Assembly (NCBI GenBank): GCA_001917895.1
Contig: MNEW01000055.1
Coordinates: forward strand, 1 to 18,922
Direction of reading: 5' to 3'
DNA length: 18,922 nt
DNA from: Actinobacteria bacterium 13_1_40CM_66_12
GTDB taxonomy: Bacteria > Chloroflexota > Dormibacteria > Dormibacterales > Dormibacteraceae
Below the pieces are notes generated by a model. It was not told the DNA's origin and made no database searches. It saw only the letters and a program-made list of their open reading frames with translations. Positions 9,107 to 18,041 of this stretch are shown in pieces (the first letter of the stretch is position 1; every line of letters starts with the position of its first letter). Position numbers and translations under genes: made by a program.

Positions 9107-10246
9107 ATGGCCTCCGGAGATGGCGGTCGCGGGCAGCGCCTCTTGATCGTCGAGGACGAGCAGGCGCTGGCGAACGCGATGGCGCGCACGCTTCGCAGCC
9201 GCGGTTTCGAGGCCGACATCGCCCTGAGCGGCGCCGAGGCGAGAGAGCGGTTCGGCTCGGTCGACTACGCGCTCGTGCTCATGGACATTCGGCTGCCCGA
9301 CGAGAGCGGCTATGGCTTGCTCGAGGAGCTGCACAAGAAGCGTCCGCCGCCGGCGGTGGTCATGATCTCGGGGGTTGACGATCCGGAGCTGGGCAAGGCG
9401 GCCGTCGAGCACGGCGCGTACGGCTACTACGTCAAGCCGGTCGGCGCCACCGAGATGTACCTCGCGGCCGTGAACGCGCTGCGGCGCCGAAGCCTCGAGC
9501 TCGAATACCGCGCCAACCTCGAGCGGCTCGAGTCGATGGTCGCTGAGCGCTCCGACCAGATGGCGCGCGCGGCCGCGCTGCAAGCCGGCATGCTGCCGGC
9601 CTCCCCGCTGCGAGGCCAGGGATTTGAGGTCGCCGCCTCATTCACTCCGGCACGTGAGATCAGCGGCGACTTCTATGACTGGCATCAGCCCAATCCGCGC
9701 TTTCTGGCGGTGACGCTGGGCGACGTGATGGGCAAGGGCCTGCCGGCCGCGATCATGATGGCCACGGTTCGAGCGGCGCTCAGGGGGTCGGCCGGCCTCG
9801 ACGACATGGAGGAAGGCGTGAACCTGGCGGCCAAGGTCATGGCCACAGCCCTCGAGGTGAACCATGCATACGTGACGCTGTTCCATGCGGTGCTGGACAC
9901 GGAGACAGGTGACCTCAGCTACATCGATGCCGGACACGGATACACGCGCATCCTGCGAGGGACGACAGGGCAGGACACGCTGACGCGGCGCAGCGCGCCA
10001 ATCGGCATCTTTCCCGACAGCAACTTCGCGGTCGGCACCGAGAAGCTCGAGGTGGGTGACACGCTGGTGGTCTTCTCGGACGGGCTGATCGATCTTCGTC
10101 CGGATATGGCGACGAAAGAGGTGCTGCTGCCGTACGACGCGCGCCGCGCGCCCAACGTTCAGGAGCTGGTCGACATCCTCGCCCAGGGCTCGCGGAGCCG
10201 CGAGCTCATGGACGACGTGACGGTGCTGGCACTCCGCCGCCTCTAA
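9107..10246 (+). CDS. Response regulator with PP2C-type phosphatase output (REC-SpoIIE/RsbU-like)
   Basis: The protein has 379 residues from ATG 9107, which directly precedes the REC domain; in-frame codons further upstream run through the STAS gene on the other strand and are ignored. The REC domain (about 10-125) has LIVEDE, phosphoacceptor Asp60 in LVLMDIRLP, Ser88 and Lys110 in YYVKPVG. A charged coiled-coil linker (about 126-160) leads to a SpoIIE/RsbU-type PP2C domain with the metal aspartates in EISGDFYDW (Asp188) and TLGDVMGKGLPAAIMM (Asp206), then DAGHGYTR, PIGIF, DTLVVFSDGLIDLR and MDDVTVLAL. It should dephosphorylate the Ser of the STAS protein encoded divergently, so phosphorylation of its receiver would set the partner switch. 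All key residues are present. Confidence 0.95.
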   Translation: MASGDGGRGQRLLIVEDEQALANAMARTLRSRGFEADIALSGAEARERFGSVDYALVLMDIRLPDESGYGLLEELHKKRPPPAVVMISGVDDPELGKAAVEHGAYGYYVKPVGATEMYLAAVNALRRRSLELEYRANLERLESMVAERSDQMARAAALQAGMLPASPLRGQGFEVAASFTPAREISGDFYDWHQPNPRFLAVTLGDVMGKGLPAAIMMATVRAALRGSAGLDDMEEGVNLAAKVMATALEVNHAYVTLFHAVLDTETGDLSYIDAGHGYTRILRGTTGQDTLTRRSAPIGIFPDSNFAVGTEKLEVGDTLVVFSDGLIDLRPDMATKEVLLPYDARRAPNVQELVDILAQGSRSRELMDDVTVLALRRL

Positions 10247-10258
10247 ACGCCCAGGTCC

Positions 10259-10332
10259 GAAACCGCGCCTTTGGCGCCAAACGTGCCGAATGAAAAGCGA
10301 CGAACGGCGCGTTTGGCGTCAGACGTGGCGTA
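10259..10332. repeat. Intergenic repeat element, copy 1 (two imperfect direct halves)
   Basis: This element begins 12 bp after the REC-PP2C stop. It consists of two imperfect 27-bp direct repeats, 10264-10290 and 10306-10332, identical at about 21 of 27 positions and spaced 42 bp start to start. The first half contains the perfect 12-bp palindrome TTTGGCGCCAAA (10270-10281). AAACGTGCCG (10278-10287) and CGGCGCGTTT (10305-10314) form an inverted repeat with one mismatch that could fold as a hairpin. The same layout recurs at 18042-18115. The second half runs into the 3' end of the convergent DUF559-like gene and supplies its stop codon. It could act as a bidirectional terminator or be a dispersed REP-like element. 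Confidence 0.65.
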
Positions 10333-11203
10333 TTGGGTCGCTCAGAGCCGACCTGACCTGTGCCACGACGACGCCGGCGCGATGATGGATGTCGGCGGCA
10401 GTGAATCGCAAGAGGCGAAAGCCGGCATTGATCAGCAGGTTCTGCCTGCGGTCATCCTCGACTAAACGCTCCCGGTGATTGCCGCCATCAAACTCGAGAA
10501 CGAGGCGGGCCGACCGGTAATAGAGATCGGCCCGACCCACGAAGCGTTCCTTCGCGTCTCGAAGGTCGATCTGCACCTCTGGGTGCGGCAGGCCCGACTG
10601 GATCAGTAGCCACCGAAGCCGTGTCTCCATTGGAGATTCGGCTGGCGCGGCAAGGAGGGCAAGCGAGTGAAGTCGCCGCGAACCCGCTCGGCCATTCGTT
10701 GCCTCGGCGTGACGCCGCAAAGCGGCCGGGTCCGCGATGCCTGAGGCGACTGCCATATCGATAGCCACGAGGGCTTCCACCGCGGGCCAACGGAGGCTGA
10801 GATCGGAGAGGGTGCGGTGGACTGATGTCGCTCGAAGCCCCCGGACTGACACTGTTTCCCTTCGTGAGACTTCACAGCGCCGAACGCTCAGCCCGTCCCG
10901 AGACCGCATACCTGAGTTATTGGGGACCGCAATCTCAACTGGATTGCTTGGGCTCAGATCAAGACCCAAGAGCCACGCAGCCGTTGCCCCCGCAAAGACG
11001 GACTCCGGTGGCAGCAATCGTTGCCATGCGGAAAGGAGACGCAACGGATCCACGCGTACACCCCTCCAGCAATAGAGCTTTGCGCCGAGACGTCGCCATG
11101 CCTTGCCTCCAAGCGCGCTTGAGGTCAGTCCGACCCCACGCGCTTCGTCCAATGTGAACGGCCCCTTCGTCAGCTTGGTGGGAATAAACGGTCTCCGGCC
11201 CAT
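10319..11203 (-). CDS. AbiEi-like / DUF559 (Vsr-like endonuclease fold) protein
   Basis: The protein has 294 residues. The N-terminal half (about 1-180) resembles the winged-helix plus AbiEi-antitoxin-like region commonly found before DUF559 in high-GC bacteria, with GATAAWLLGL and RGLRATSVHRTLSDL. The C-terminal part (about 190-285) has the DUF559/Vsr-type pattern: PMETRLRWLL, Asp226 in VGRADLYY, Glu237 and Asp239 in LVLEFDGGNH, an Asp-rich DDRRQNLL helix and GFRLLRFTAADI. These acidic residues match a PD-(D/E)XK-like nuclease site, but the biological role of such proteins is unknown. No strong Shine-Dalgarno is seen before ATG 11203. It follows the hybrid kinase on the same strand after a 58-bp gap and converges on the REC-PP2C gene. 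Its last codons lie in the repeat element. Its content does not fit the signalling theme and it may be an accessory insertion. Confidence 0.8.
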   Translation of the reverse strand: MGRRPFIPTKLTKGPFTLDEARGVGLTSSALGGKAWRRLGAKLYCWRGVRVDPLRLLSAWQRLLPPESVFAGATAAWLLGLDLSPSNPVEIAVPNNSGMRSRDGLSVRRCEVSRRETVSVRGLRATSVHRTLSDLSLRWPAVEALVAIDMAVASGIADPAALRRHAEATNGRAGSRRLHSLALLAAPAESPMETRLRWLLIQSGLPHPEVQIDLRDAKERFVGRADLYYRSARLVLEFDGGNHRERLVEDDRRQNLLINAGFRLLRFTAADIHHRAGVVVAQVRSALSDPIRHV

Positions 11204-11261
11204 AGAGGCAGGATGCCGATAGGGTGAGGTTTCGCCAACCCGGGTTGTAAAGCACGAGATT

Positions 11262-13547
11262 TCACACCGGACTGGGATCCGTCTCCACTCCCAGCCAGCG
11301 CTCCAGGACCGCGGCGACGATGTGCAGCTTCACGGGTTTGGAGATGTAGTCGTCCATGCCAGCGGCGAGGCACCGCTCACGGTCGCCGGCCATCGCGCTC
11401 GCGGTCATCGCGATGATGGGCAGGTGGCGGCCGTCCTGCTCGCCGCGCCTAATCTCGCGGGTCGCTTCGTACCCATCCAACTCCGGCATCTGGCAATCCA
11501 TGAGCACGGCGTCGTAACGCACCTTGCCGAGCACGTCGAGCGCTTCGTTTCCATTGCCGGCCACATCGGCTCGATAACCCAGCCGCTCGACCATCCGCAC
11601 CGCGACCTTGAGGTTGGCGGCGTTGTCCTCGACGATCAGGATTCGCGCCCAGCGGTGACGCGCGGCCGGCGGACCCGTGCCCTCGCGATTGATGCGCCGC
11701 TTGGAATGCGCGGGTCGCGAGGCCAGCAGCGTCTGCAGCACGTCAAAGAGCTGTGACGGCCGGACCGGCTTCACCAGCTCGATGTCGACGCCCGGCACCG
11801 GCTGGTCGGAGCGGCCGGCCGAGGTCAGAAGTACGACCACCATGTCCTTCAACTTGGGGTCCGCGCGGATCTTTGCGGCGACGTCCGCACCATCCATCTC
11901 CGGCATCATCAGGTCGACGATCGCGACCTCGAACGGGTCGTCCTCGTCGGCCGCCGCGCGCAGCGCGCGCAGCGCCTGCACGCCGCCCTCGTAGCTGCGC
12001 TCACGTGTCCCCCATGAGTCGAGATAGCGCTCGAGGATGATCCGGTTCGTGCGGTTGTCGTCGATGATCGCAACCGCGGTGCCGGCAAGGCTTCCGACCG
12101 GCTGCGGTTCCGTGGATTTGACATCGGATTCGCGGAACAACGCCGTGAACCAGAACCGGCTGCCCGCTCCCTTTTCGCTCTCGACGCCGATCTCGCCGCC
12201 CATCAGCTGGGTGAGCATGCGTGCGATGGCGAGTCCGAGGCCGGTTCCACCATGCCGGCGGGTGGTCGAGCTGTCGACCTGCGAGTACGTCGAGAAAACA
12301 CGACCCTGCTCGTCCGCGCTCAGGCCCACGCCGGTGTCGGAGACCTCGAACCGGATCTTCACCCCGGGCGTCATCGTGTCGACCTTCTCCACTCGCACGA
12401 CCACTTCGCCGGAGTCAGTGAACTTGATCGCGTTTCCGACCAGGTTGATCAGTACCTGGCGCAGGCGGCCCGGGTCGCCGACCACGCCGTGCGGCACCTC
12501 CGGATCGGCGTCGAGGATGAGCTCGATGCCCTTGTTTGCGGCAGGTTCCGCGAACAGCTCGACGGCCTCCTCGGTCACGTGCTTGGGACTGAAGTCGATC
12601 GTTTCCATGCGCACCCGACCGGCCTCGATCTTCGAGAAGTCCAGGATGTCGTTGATGACGTCGAGGAGCGTGTCGCCCGACGTCCGAATCGTCTCCACGT
12701 AGTCCCTCTGCTCCTCGGAGAGATCGGTGTCGAGAAGCAGCCCGGTCATGCCGATGACCCCGTTCATCGGCGTTCGGATCTCGTGGCTCATGGTGGCGAG
12801 GAACTCCGATTTCATCCGGGTCAGCTCCTGGAGCTCCTGGTTGCTCTGCGCCAGATCGGAAAGCACGGCGGACCTGGCGGTCTCGGCGGCGGCGGCCGCG
12901 GCCCGGCTGCGCTCCAGGGCTGACACGACCCGGCGCACCAGCGTGCCGAGGGCAACAAGCACGAGGGCAGCGAGGAGCGCCTGCCCGGCATCGGCGGCGC
13001 CTGGGTTGGCAAGCGCCACGGCGACGATGTTCGCCACAGCCAGCGCGGCGCCGATGGCGAATTCGATGGTCGTGTAGTAGAGGGCCAGGAAGAGCAGAGG
13101 AAGGAGCAAGAACGGGAACGCGTGAAGGACGCTGGATCCGAACTGGGCCTCCAGAACGAACGCGATCGCGAGGCCGCCGATGGGTGAGATGGCATGCAGA
13201 ACGCGTGGGACTCGCTCCCACGGGACGACGATCAGGGCTGCGCCCAGAGCCGCGAGGATCGCCGAGACCACGATTCCCAAGAGCGATCCCATCGCCCACA
13301 GCGGATAGAGCGCCAGCCCGAAGCCGGCCAGGACCGGGATGGCGCTCACCCGCCTCCCTACGTGAGGAGGCTCGAAGGGCACGAGCGGCGCGAGCACGAG
13401 GATGACGCCGATCGCCGCGGCCGCCAGGAGCGGGGGCGTGCCGGTGATCGGGGCCAGCCCGCGCACGCTGACCAGCCCTACGATCGCGAGTCCCAGGAAC
13501 GGATAAACCCGCCGGGCCAGTCCATCCGAGCGGAGAGGGGATCTCAT
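11262..13547 (-). CDS. Membrane-bound hybrid histidine kinase with two receiver domains
   Basis: The protein has 761 residues from ATG 13547. Residues 15-210 form about seven or eight hydrophobic segments with no recognised extracytoplasmic sensor domain, so signals may be sensed in the membrane. A short Ala-rich coiled coil (about 208-245) leads to HisKA, with phosphoacceptor His255 in [11 protein letters not shown], and an HATPase with N-box [10 protein letters not shown]1 DTGVGL and G2 [12 protein letters not shown]1 (about 490-605) has IIDDN, Asp545 in VDLMMP and Lys593. REC2 (about 635-755) has IVEDN, Asp684 in MDCQMP and KPV. All catalytic and phosphoacceptor residues are present, so it can autophosphorylate. 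The absence of an HPt domain suggests a partner phosphotransfer protein, for which the DHp-only protein of this window is one candidate. It is transcribed divergently from the broken kinase gene. Confidence 0.95.
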   Translation of the reverse strand: MRSPLRSDGLARRVYPFLGLAIVGLVSVRGLAPITGTPPLLAAAAIGVILVLAPLVPFEPPHVGRRVSAIPVLAGFGLALYPLWAMGSLLGIVVSAILAALGAALIVVPWERVPRVLHAISPIGGLAIAFVLEAQFGSSVLHAFPFLLLPLLFLALYYTTIEFAIGAALAVANIVAVALANPGAADAGQALLAALVLVALGTLVRRVVSALERSRAAAAAAETARSAVLSDLAQSNQELQELTRMKSEFLATMSHEIRTPMNGVIGMTGLLLDTDLSEEQRDYVETIRTSGDTLLDVINDILDFSKIEAGRVRMETIDFSPKHVTEEAVELFAEPAANKGIELILDADPEVPHGVVGDPGRLRQVLINLVGNAIKFTDSGEVVVRVEKVDTMTPGVKIRFEVSDTGVGLSADEQGRVFSTYSQVDSSTTRRHGGTGLGLAIARMLTQLMGGEIGVESEKGAGSRFWFTALFRESDVKSTEPQPVGSLAGTAVAIIDDNRTNRIILERYLDSWGTRERSYEGGVQALRALRAAADEDDPFEVAIVDLMMPEMDGADVAAKIRADPKLKDMVVVLLTSAGRSDQPVPGVDIELVKPVRPSQLFDVLQTLLASRPAHSKRRINREGTGPPAARHRWARILIVEDNAANLKVAVRMVERLGYRADVAGNGNEALDVLGKVRYDAVLMDCQMPELDGYEATREIRRGEQDGRHLPIIAMTASAMAGDRERCLAAGMDDYISKPVKLHIVAAVLERWLGVETDPSPV

Positions 13548-13707
13548 GGAGCCTGGCTAATTTAGGCCATCGAACCCGATGTTTAAGGGGGGTCGGCCGG
13601 GACCGGGGGCCCTTAGACTTTGCGTCCTGCGCACCTTCCAACCCGCCAGGGGGGGCGAGGCATTCGGGGTGTTGCCAGGATCTCGTCCACGGCCTTATGG
13701 GGTGCCG
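13548..13707. promoter_or_regulatory. Divergent intergenic region between two histidine kinase genes
   Basis: This 160-bp spacer lies between divergent kinase starts. For the minus-strand gene, TTAAAC (13581-13586) and TAAATT (13559-13564) are 16 bp apart and form a weak sigma-70-like pair ending just before ATG 13547. CTAAATTAG there is also a short palindrome. For the plus strand, TTAGACT (near 13613) is a weak -10-like hexamer. The plus-strand reading frame opens at 13579, but its first 43 codons are Gly/Pro/Arg-rich with no family signature, so I treat them as non-coding. Confidence 0.3.
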
Positions 13708-15988
13708 ATGAAGACGCAAAGCCTGGTCCGTCGAGCCACACCCTTCGTCGGAATCGCCGCCGTTTTCGCGGTGGCGGTCGCCACCGGCGCCGCCGAGCTC
13801 CTGGCGTTCCCGCTGTTCCTCGTCGTCGTCATTTCGTCGGCTCTCTTCGACGACCGCGCCCAGCTGCTCACCGTAGGAGCGGCAGCGTCGCTCGCCGTCC
13901 TGATCCTCAGCGTCATCCACCTCGGGCCGACGTCCAACCTCGCTACTGCTGTCTTCGAGGTCGCCGTGCTTGCGATTGTCGCGGGGTCGGTGCATGAAGT
14001 CGTGCGCCACGTCCGCGCGGCGGAGGGCAGTGCCGAGAGGAAGGCTGTTGAGCTGGAGTCTGACGATGCCCGGCTCCACATGGTCATGGAGGCCGCGACG
14101 ATCGGGTTGGGCGTGGTGGCCCATGACGGGCGCTGGCTGCAGGCCAACGAGCGGCTGGCGGCGATTCTCGGTCGTGGGAAAGGCGAGCTGACGCAGGTCG
14201 GTCTACTCGATGTCACCGCGGCGGGCGATCGCCACGCAGTCGAAGACGCGCTCGGCCAGCTCAGCCGCGGCGAGATCGTGCGTTGGGAAGGTGAAGTCCA
14301 ACAGACCAGCCCGCACGGCCGGCCGATCCCGGTTTCCCTTGCCATCGCAGCGCTCAGCGACCAATCGAACGAGCCGATGCTGGTCCAGGTGACCGATATC
14401 TCGGCGCGCAAGCGACTCGACGCGATGCGCGACGCCCTGGTCGCTGTCCGCCAGGTGATCGTCACCGCGAACAGCTGGGAGCAGGGAGCGGCGGCGCTAC
14501 TCGGCAGCCTCTGCACCCACCTCGACTGGGACGTCGCCCAGTACTGGAGCGTCGACGCCGAAAAACACATGCTTCACCAGCGGAGCTCGTGGCGCGGGGA
14601 CGACTCCAACATCGGGGACCTCGACGACCCCGCTCGAAACCTCTCCATCGAGGCGGGCGGCGGCCTGGTCGGCCGGGTCTGGCAGTCGGGAATCGCAGCC
14701 GCCCTCGACGACCTGGCGGCGAACGACTACGAGCAGGCAAGCGCGGAACGCCGCGTCGGGCTGCGGTCAGCGGTCGCTTTTCCGGTCGTCAGCGGCGGAT
14801 CGACCATCGGGGTGATCGAGCTGCTCGGGGGCGAGGTCCGGCACATCGACAACGACCTCGTGACCATGCTTTCGACCGCAGGTGTCGAGATCGGGCAGTT
14901 CATACACCGCGCGGAGACTTCGCAGGCACTGCTCCGAAGTGAGGCAGACCACCGCGCGATCTATGAACGATCCCCGATCGGAATCGCGCGCGTCAGCTCC
15001 GACGGCGAGCTGCTCGAGGGCAACCCCTCGCTGCTGCACATGCTCGAGCACGACATGGAGACGATGCGCTCCCAGGTATGGCCGGATCTGCTGCGTGCCT
15101 ACGACCAGGCGGCGGGCCGCGCGCGGCTGGCGCCGATGCTGGCCGGGATCACCGACCAGCGCAGCGTCCAGGTGCGCGCCGCCACCGGGGGCGGCCGCTG
15201 GCTCTGGCTCCAGCTGACCGCGACCTCGATCCCCGACACGAGCGGCCGGCCGGAGCACGTGCTCGTGATGGTCGAGGACGTGACCACGGTGCGTGAGACT
15301 CAGGACAAGCTGGCCGAAGCGCTGGATTCACAGCGCGGCGCCAACACCACACTGGAGAAGCTCGACCGCACCAAGACCGAGTTCCTCTCCATCGTCAGCC
15401 ACGAGTTCCGGACCGCCCTGACCGGCATCCAGGGGTTCAGTGAGCTGATCCGGGATGGCGGCCTCGAGTCGGATGAGGTTCGCGCCTACGGCGGGCCTGG
15501 CCGACGTCGACATCAACGAGGTGGTCAACGACGTGATGACGAGGGCAGCCTCTTCCTCATCCGTCGTCGTCGAGTTCAAAGCCGACTTCGATCCTCGACT
15601 CCCCACCGTCACCGGCGATCGCGACCGCCTGGTCCAGGTGGTCAGCAACCTGGTCAACAATGCCGTCAAGTACTCGCCCGACGGTGGGACGGTGACTCTG
15701 TCCACGCGCGCGGACGGCGGCTTGGTGCTGGTCAGCGTCGCAGACACGGGTCTTGGCATCCCGGCCGACGAGATCGCCCACGTGTTCGAGCGATTCCGCC
15801 GGGTGAGAAGCGGCGCGGCCCAATCGATACCCGGGACCGGCCTGGGCCTCACGATCGTTAAGCAGATCGTCGAGATGCATGGTGGCAAGATCTGGGTCGA
15901 GAGCGCGGTCGGTCACGGTTCGGCGTTTCACTTCACCATCCCCCTGGCAGCGGAGACCGCGACGCCATTGCAGCGCCGCCATGCCTGA
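13708..15988 (+). pseudogene. PAS-GAF-PAS histidine kinase, disrupted by an out-of-frame deletion in the DHp domain
   Basis: From ATG 13708: four short hydrophobic segments (about 12-96), PAS (117-235), GAF (about 243-405), PAS (about 410-530), and the start of HisKA with His565 in SIVSHEFRTALTGIQGFSELI. The frame is lost after residue 594 (about 15489) and the rest turns Arg/Gly-rich. The proper continuation is in the next frame (about 15490-15988): LADVDINEVVNDV, N-box NLVNNAVKY, G1 DTGLGIP, and G2 GTGLGLTIVKQIV, ending LQRRHA. Comparison with ordinary HisKA domains shows about 30 residues, the second DHp helix, are absent at the join, so this is a deletion of roughly 90-100 bp rather than a one-base slip. 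It could be a true pseudogene or an assembly collapse. The stop overlaps the response regulator start as ATGCCTGA, so the original was probably co-translated with it. Confidence 0.82.
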
Positions 15989-16382
15989 TCTGGAGCCGGC
16001 GGGCGGGTATGCCTCTTCGATGGTGCTGGTGGCCGACGACAACGAGGTCGCGCAGCGTCTGTGCCGCCGCGTCCTGGAGAAGGCGGGCTACGGCGTGCTG
16101 ATCGCATCGGACGGGCTGCAGGCGGTTGACCTGGCGCTGGCCCAGAACCCGAACGTCATCCTCATGGACGTCGCCATGCCTGGAATGGACGGGCTCGAGG
16201 CGATGCGGAGGATCAAGGCGGAGCGGCCCGAGATGCGGGTTGTCATCGCCAGCGCGCACTCGATGGCGAGCGACCGCGAGCGATTCCTCGCGGCGGGGGC
16301 CGACGACGTGCTCAGCAAGCCATTCCGGTTGGGAGACCTGGTCGCGGTGGTCGCGAAGCTGACCGCCAAGCCCAGCTCGTAG
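15981..16382 (+). CDS. Single-domain response regulator (CheY-like)
   Basis: The protein has 133 residues and one receiver domain: VLVADDNEV (Asp19/Asp20), phosphoacceptor Asp63 in VILMDVAMPGMDG, Ser near 85-87 in VVIASAHS, and Lys in LSKPFRL. ATG 15981 was chosen because it overlaps the kinase stop by 8 bp (ATGCCTGA), the usual sign of a coupled kinase-regulator pair; ATG 16020 (MVLVADD) is an alternative. It has no output domain, so it probably acts by protein contact or as a phosphate shuttle. The Ser/Thr kinase starts 10 bp after its stop, so the three genes form one operon. If the upstream kinase is truly broken, this regulator depends on another kinase. Confidence 0.93.
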   Translation: MPDLEPAGGYASSMVLVADDNEVAQRLCRRVLEKAGYGVLIASDGLQAVDLALAQNPNVILMDVAMPGMDGLEAMRRIKAERPEMRVVIASAHSMASDRERFLAAGADDVLSKPFRLGDLVAVVAKLTAKPSS

Positions 16383-16392
16383 GTCGACACAC

Positions 16393-18039
16393 ATGAAGGA
16401 CCTCACCGGCACCAGGATCGGCAGCTACGAGATCGTCGAGCGCCTCGGCGGGGGCGGAATGGCGGTCGTTTACCGCGCGGTGCAGCAGCCCCTGGGGCGA
16501 GAGGTCGCGCTCAAGGCCCTCTCCCCCGAGCTCTTCCAGGACGACGGCTTCGTGAAGCGATTCGAGGCCGAGGCGAAGACGCTCGCGAAGCTCGACCACC
16601 CGAACATCCTGCCGATCTACGACTTCGAGCTCACCGACGGCATGGCGTACCTGACGATGCCGCTGATCCGCGGCGGCACTCTGCGCGACATCCTGAACCG
16701 AGGACCCCTGGACACGCTTTCCGCGTGGCGCTACCTGCGCGAGATCGGCGACGGCCTGCAGCACGCCCACGACGCCGGCATCGTGCACCGCGATCTCAAG
16801 CCGACCAACGTCCTGATCCATTCAGACGGTCGCGCGATGCTCGCGGACTTCGGGCTGGCCCGCGGCGCCGGGCAGCCGACTCACCTCACCACAGTCGGCC
16901 TCGCCATCGGCACGCCCGGATACATGGCGCCGGAGCAGGTCATGGGCCACGACGTCGACCGGCGGGCCGACATCTACGCGATGGGAGTGCTCACCTTCGA
17001 GATGCTCACCGGCCGCCTGCCCTTCATCGGCGCCAACCGGATGGAGGTTGCCTACTCGACCGTCAACGCACCCATTCCGTCCGCGGCCAAGCTCAACGCG
17101 GTGCTCCCCGACGAGCTCGACGTGCTCCTGGGCAAGGTGCTCGCCAAGGACCCAGCCCAGCGACCGCAGTCGGTGAAGGACTTGCTGGCGCAGATGGCCA
17201 AGCTCCCGCAGCGGCGGGCGACGGCCGCGGCCGCTCCTGCGGGGCTGGCACGTGCGGCGGCCGGCCCTAGCCCGAGCCCGCAGCCGGCCGAGACCGCGGC
17301 GATGCGGCTGATCTCCGCGCCGCCACCCCAGGTGCACGGTTCCCCGCCGCCGACTCCGAGCACCGGCTCGTCGAGCGGCTCATCGGCGATCAGGACGTTG
17401 CAGATGATGGGCGTCAAGCCGGCTCGGGCTCGTGGCCGGTTCGTTCTCAACTCTCACGTCGCCAACCTGATTCACGTCGCGCGCGACGTCACCGGCGTGA
17501 GGTGGCCGGAGATCGCATACACAGCGGGGCTGGCGCAGTACCTGGAGCAGGATCCGCCCAACGACGAGCAGCTGGCGACGCCGGTCGAATATCTCGGCCG
17601 GCTGAACGAGGCGTTCGAGACGATTTACGGCGCTGAGGCGGAGGACCAGCTGCGGGCGTGGGGGCGGCGAGCGACAGAGCGGTGGCTGGCGGAAGGCAGA
17701 CACGGCATGGGCGGCCCGAGAAGGCTCGTGCCCGGCCGTCAGCGCAAGCTGGCCGGGATCGTCAAGTCGTTCAGCGAGGCGATGGACAACGTGCGCGGTG
17801 AGCACACGCACGCGTGGCTGCAGGTCGACGAGTTCCAGTTCTGGCTCGTCAACTTTTCCAACATGTTCGCGCTGGGCCGGATCAAGACGGTGAAGTCGTG
17901 TCATGTGTGGGTCGCGACCATCGAGGCGATCCTGCGCTGGGCGGGTCTTGCCAATGACTGGTACGTCGAAGAGGTCGAGTGTGGGTGCGTGACGGGAACG
18001 TTCGACTGCGTCTTCGCGATCCGCTCAGTGGAGACGTAA
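16393..18039 (+). CDS. Soluble PknB-like Ser/Thr protein kinase with V4R-like C-terminal domain
   Basis: The protein has 548 residues. The kinase domain (about 9-272) is complete: Gly-rich loop GGGGMAVVYRA, Lys41 in VALK, Glu60, catalytic Asp134 in HRDLKPTN, DFG at 152-154, activation segment through GTPGYMAPEQ, and DRRADIYAMGVLTFEMLTG. A Pro/Ala/Ser-rich linker (about 275-332) follows. There is no transmembrane helix and no PASTA repeats, unlike classical PknB. Residues about 340-548 form a compact globular domain ending in WYVEEVECGCVTGTFDCVFAI. That spacing of Cys530, Cys532 and Cys539 near the C-terminus resembles V4R (4-vinyl reductase-like) small-molecule-binding domains; Cys503 is also present. 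I suggest it is a ligand or metal sensor controlling the kinase. The kinase call is firm and the V4R assignment moderate. Confidence 0.92.
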   Translation: MKDLTGTRIGSYEIVERLGGGGMAVVYRAVQQPLGREVALKALSPELFQDDGFVKRFEAEAKTLAKLDHPNILPIYDFELTDGMAYLTMPLIRGGTLRDILNRGPLDTLSAWRYLREIGDGLQHAHDAGIVHRDLKPTNVLIHSDGRAMLADFGLARGAGQPTHLTTVGLAIGTPGYMAPEQVMGHDVDRRADIYAMGVLTFEMLTGRLPFIGANRMEVAYSTVNAPIPSAAKLNAVLPDELDVLLGKVLAKDPAQRPQSVKDLLAQMAKLPQRRATAAAAPAGLARAAAGPSPSPQPAETAAMRLISAPPPQVHGSPPPTPSTGSSSGSSAIRTLQMMGVKPARARGRFVLNSHVANLIHVARDVTGVRWPEIAYTAGLAQYLEQDPPNDEQLATPVEYLGRLNEAFETIYGAEAEDQLRAWGRRATERWLAEGRHGMGGPRRLVPGRQRKLAGIVKSFSEAMDNVRGEHTHAWLQVDEFQFWLVNFSNMFALGRIKTVKSCHVWVATIEAILRWAGLANDWYVEEVECGCVTGTFDCVFAIRSVET

Positions 18040-18041
18040 GC

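Noticed and set aside
10259..10332. CRISPR-like array at the repeated 27-bp units
   Set aside because: Only two diverged units occur at each site, with no further copies and no cas genes. The units are imperfect and fit an intergenic element better.
10319..11203. AbiE-type toxin-antitoxin pair
   Set aside because: The N-terminal part looks AbiEi-like, but there is no adjacent AbiEii nucleotidyltransferase gene and the C-terminus is a DUF559-like domain, so a two-gene toxin-antitoxin system is not supported.
13579..13707. N-terminal extension of the PAS-GAF-PAS kinase
   Set aside because: It is Gly/Arg/Pro-rich and precedes a typical membrane-protein start MKTQSLVRRATPF at 13708, so it is treated as untranslated.
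12415..14124. 569-codon minus-strand open frame across the two kinase genes
   Set aside because: It is Arg/Pro/Gly-rich, overlaps two well-supported genes in other frames and shows no motifs.
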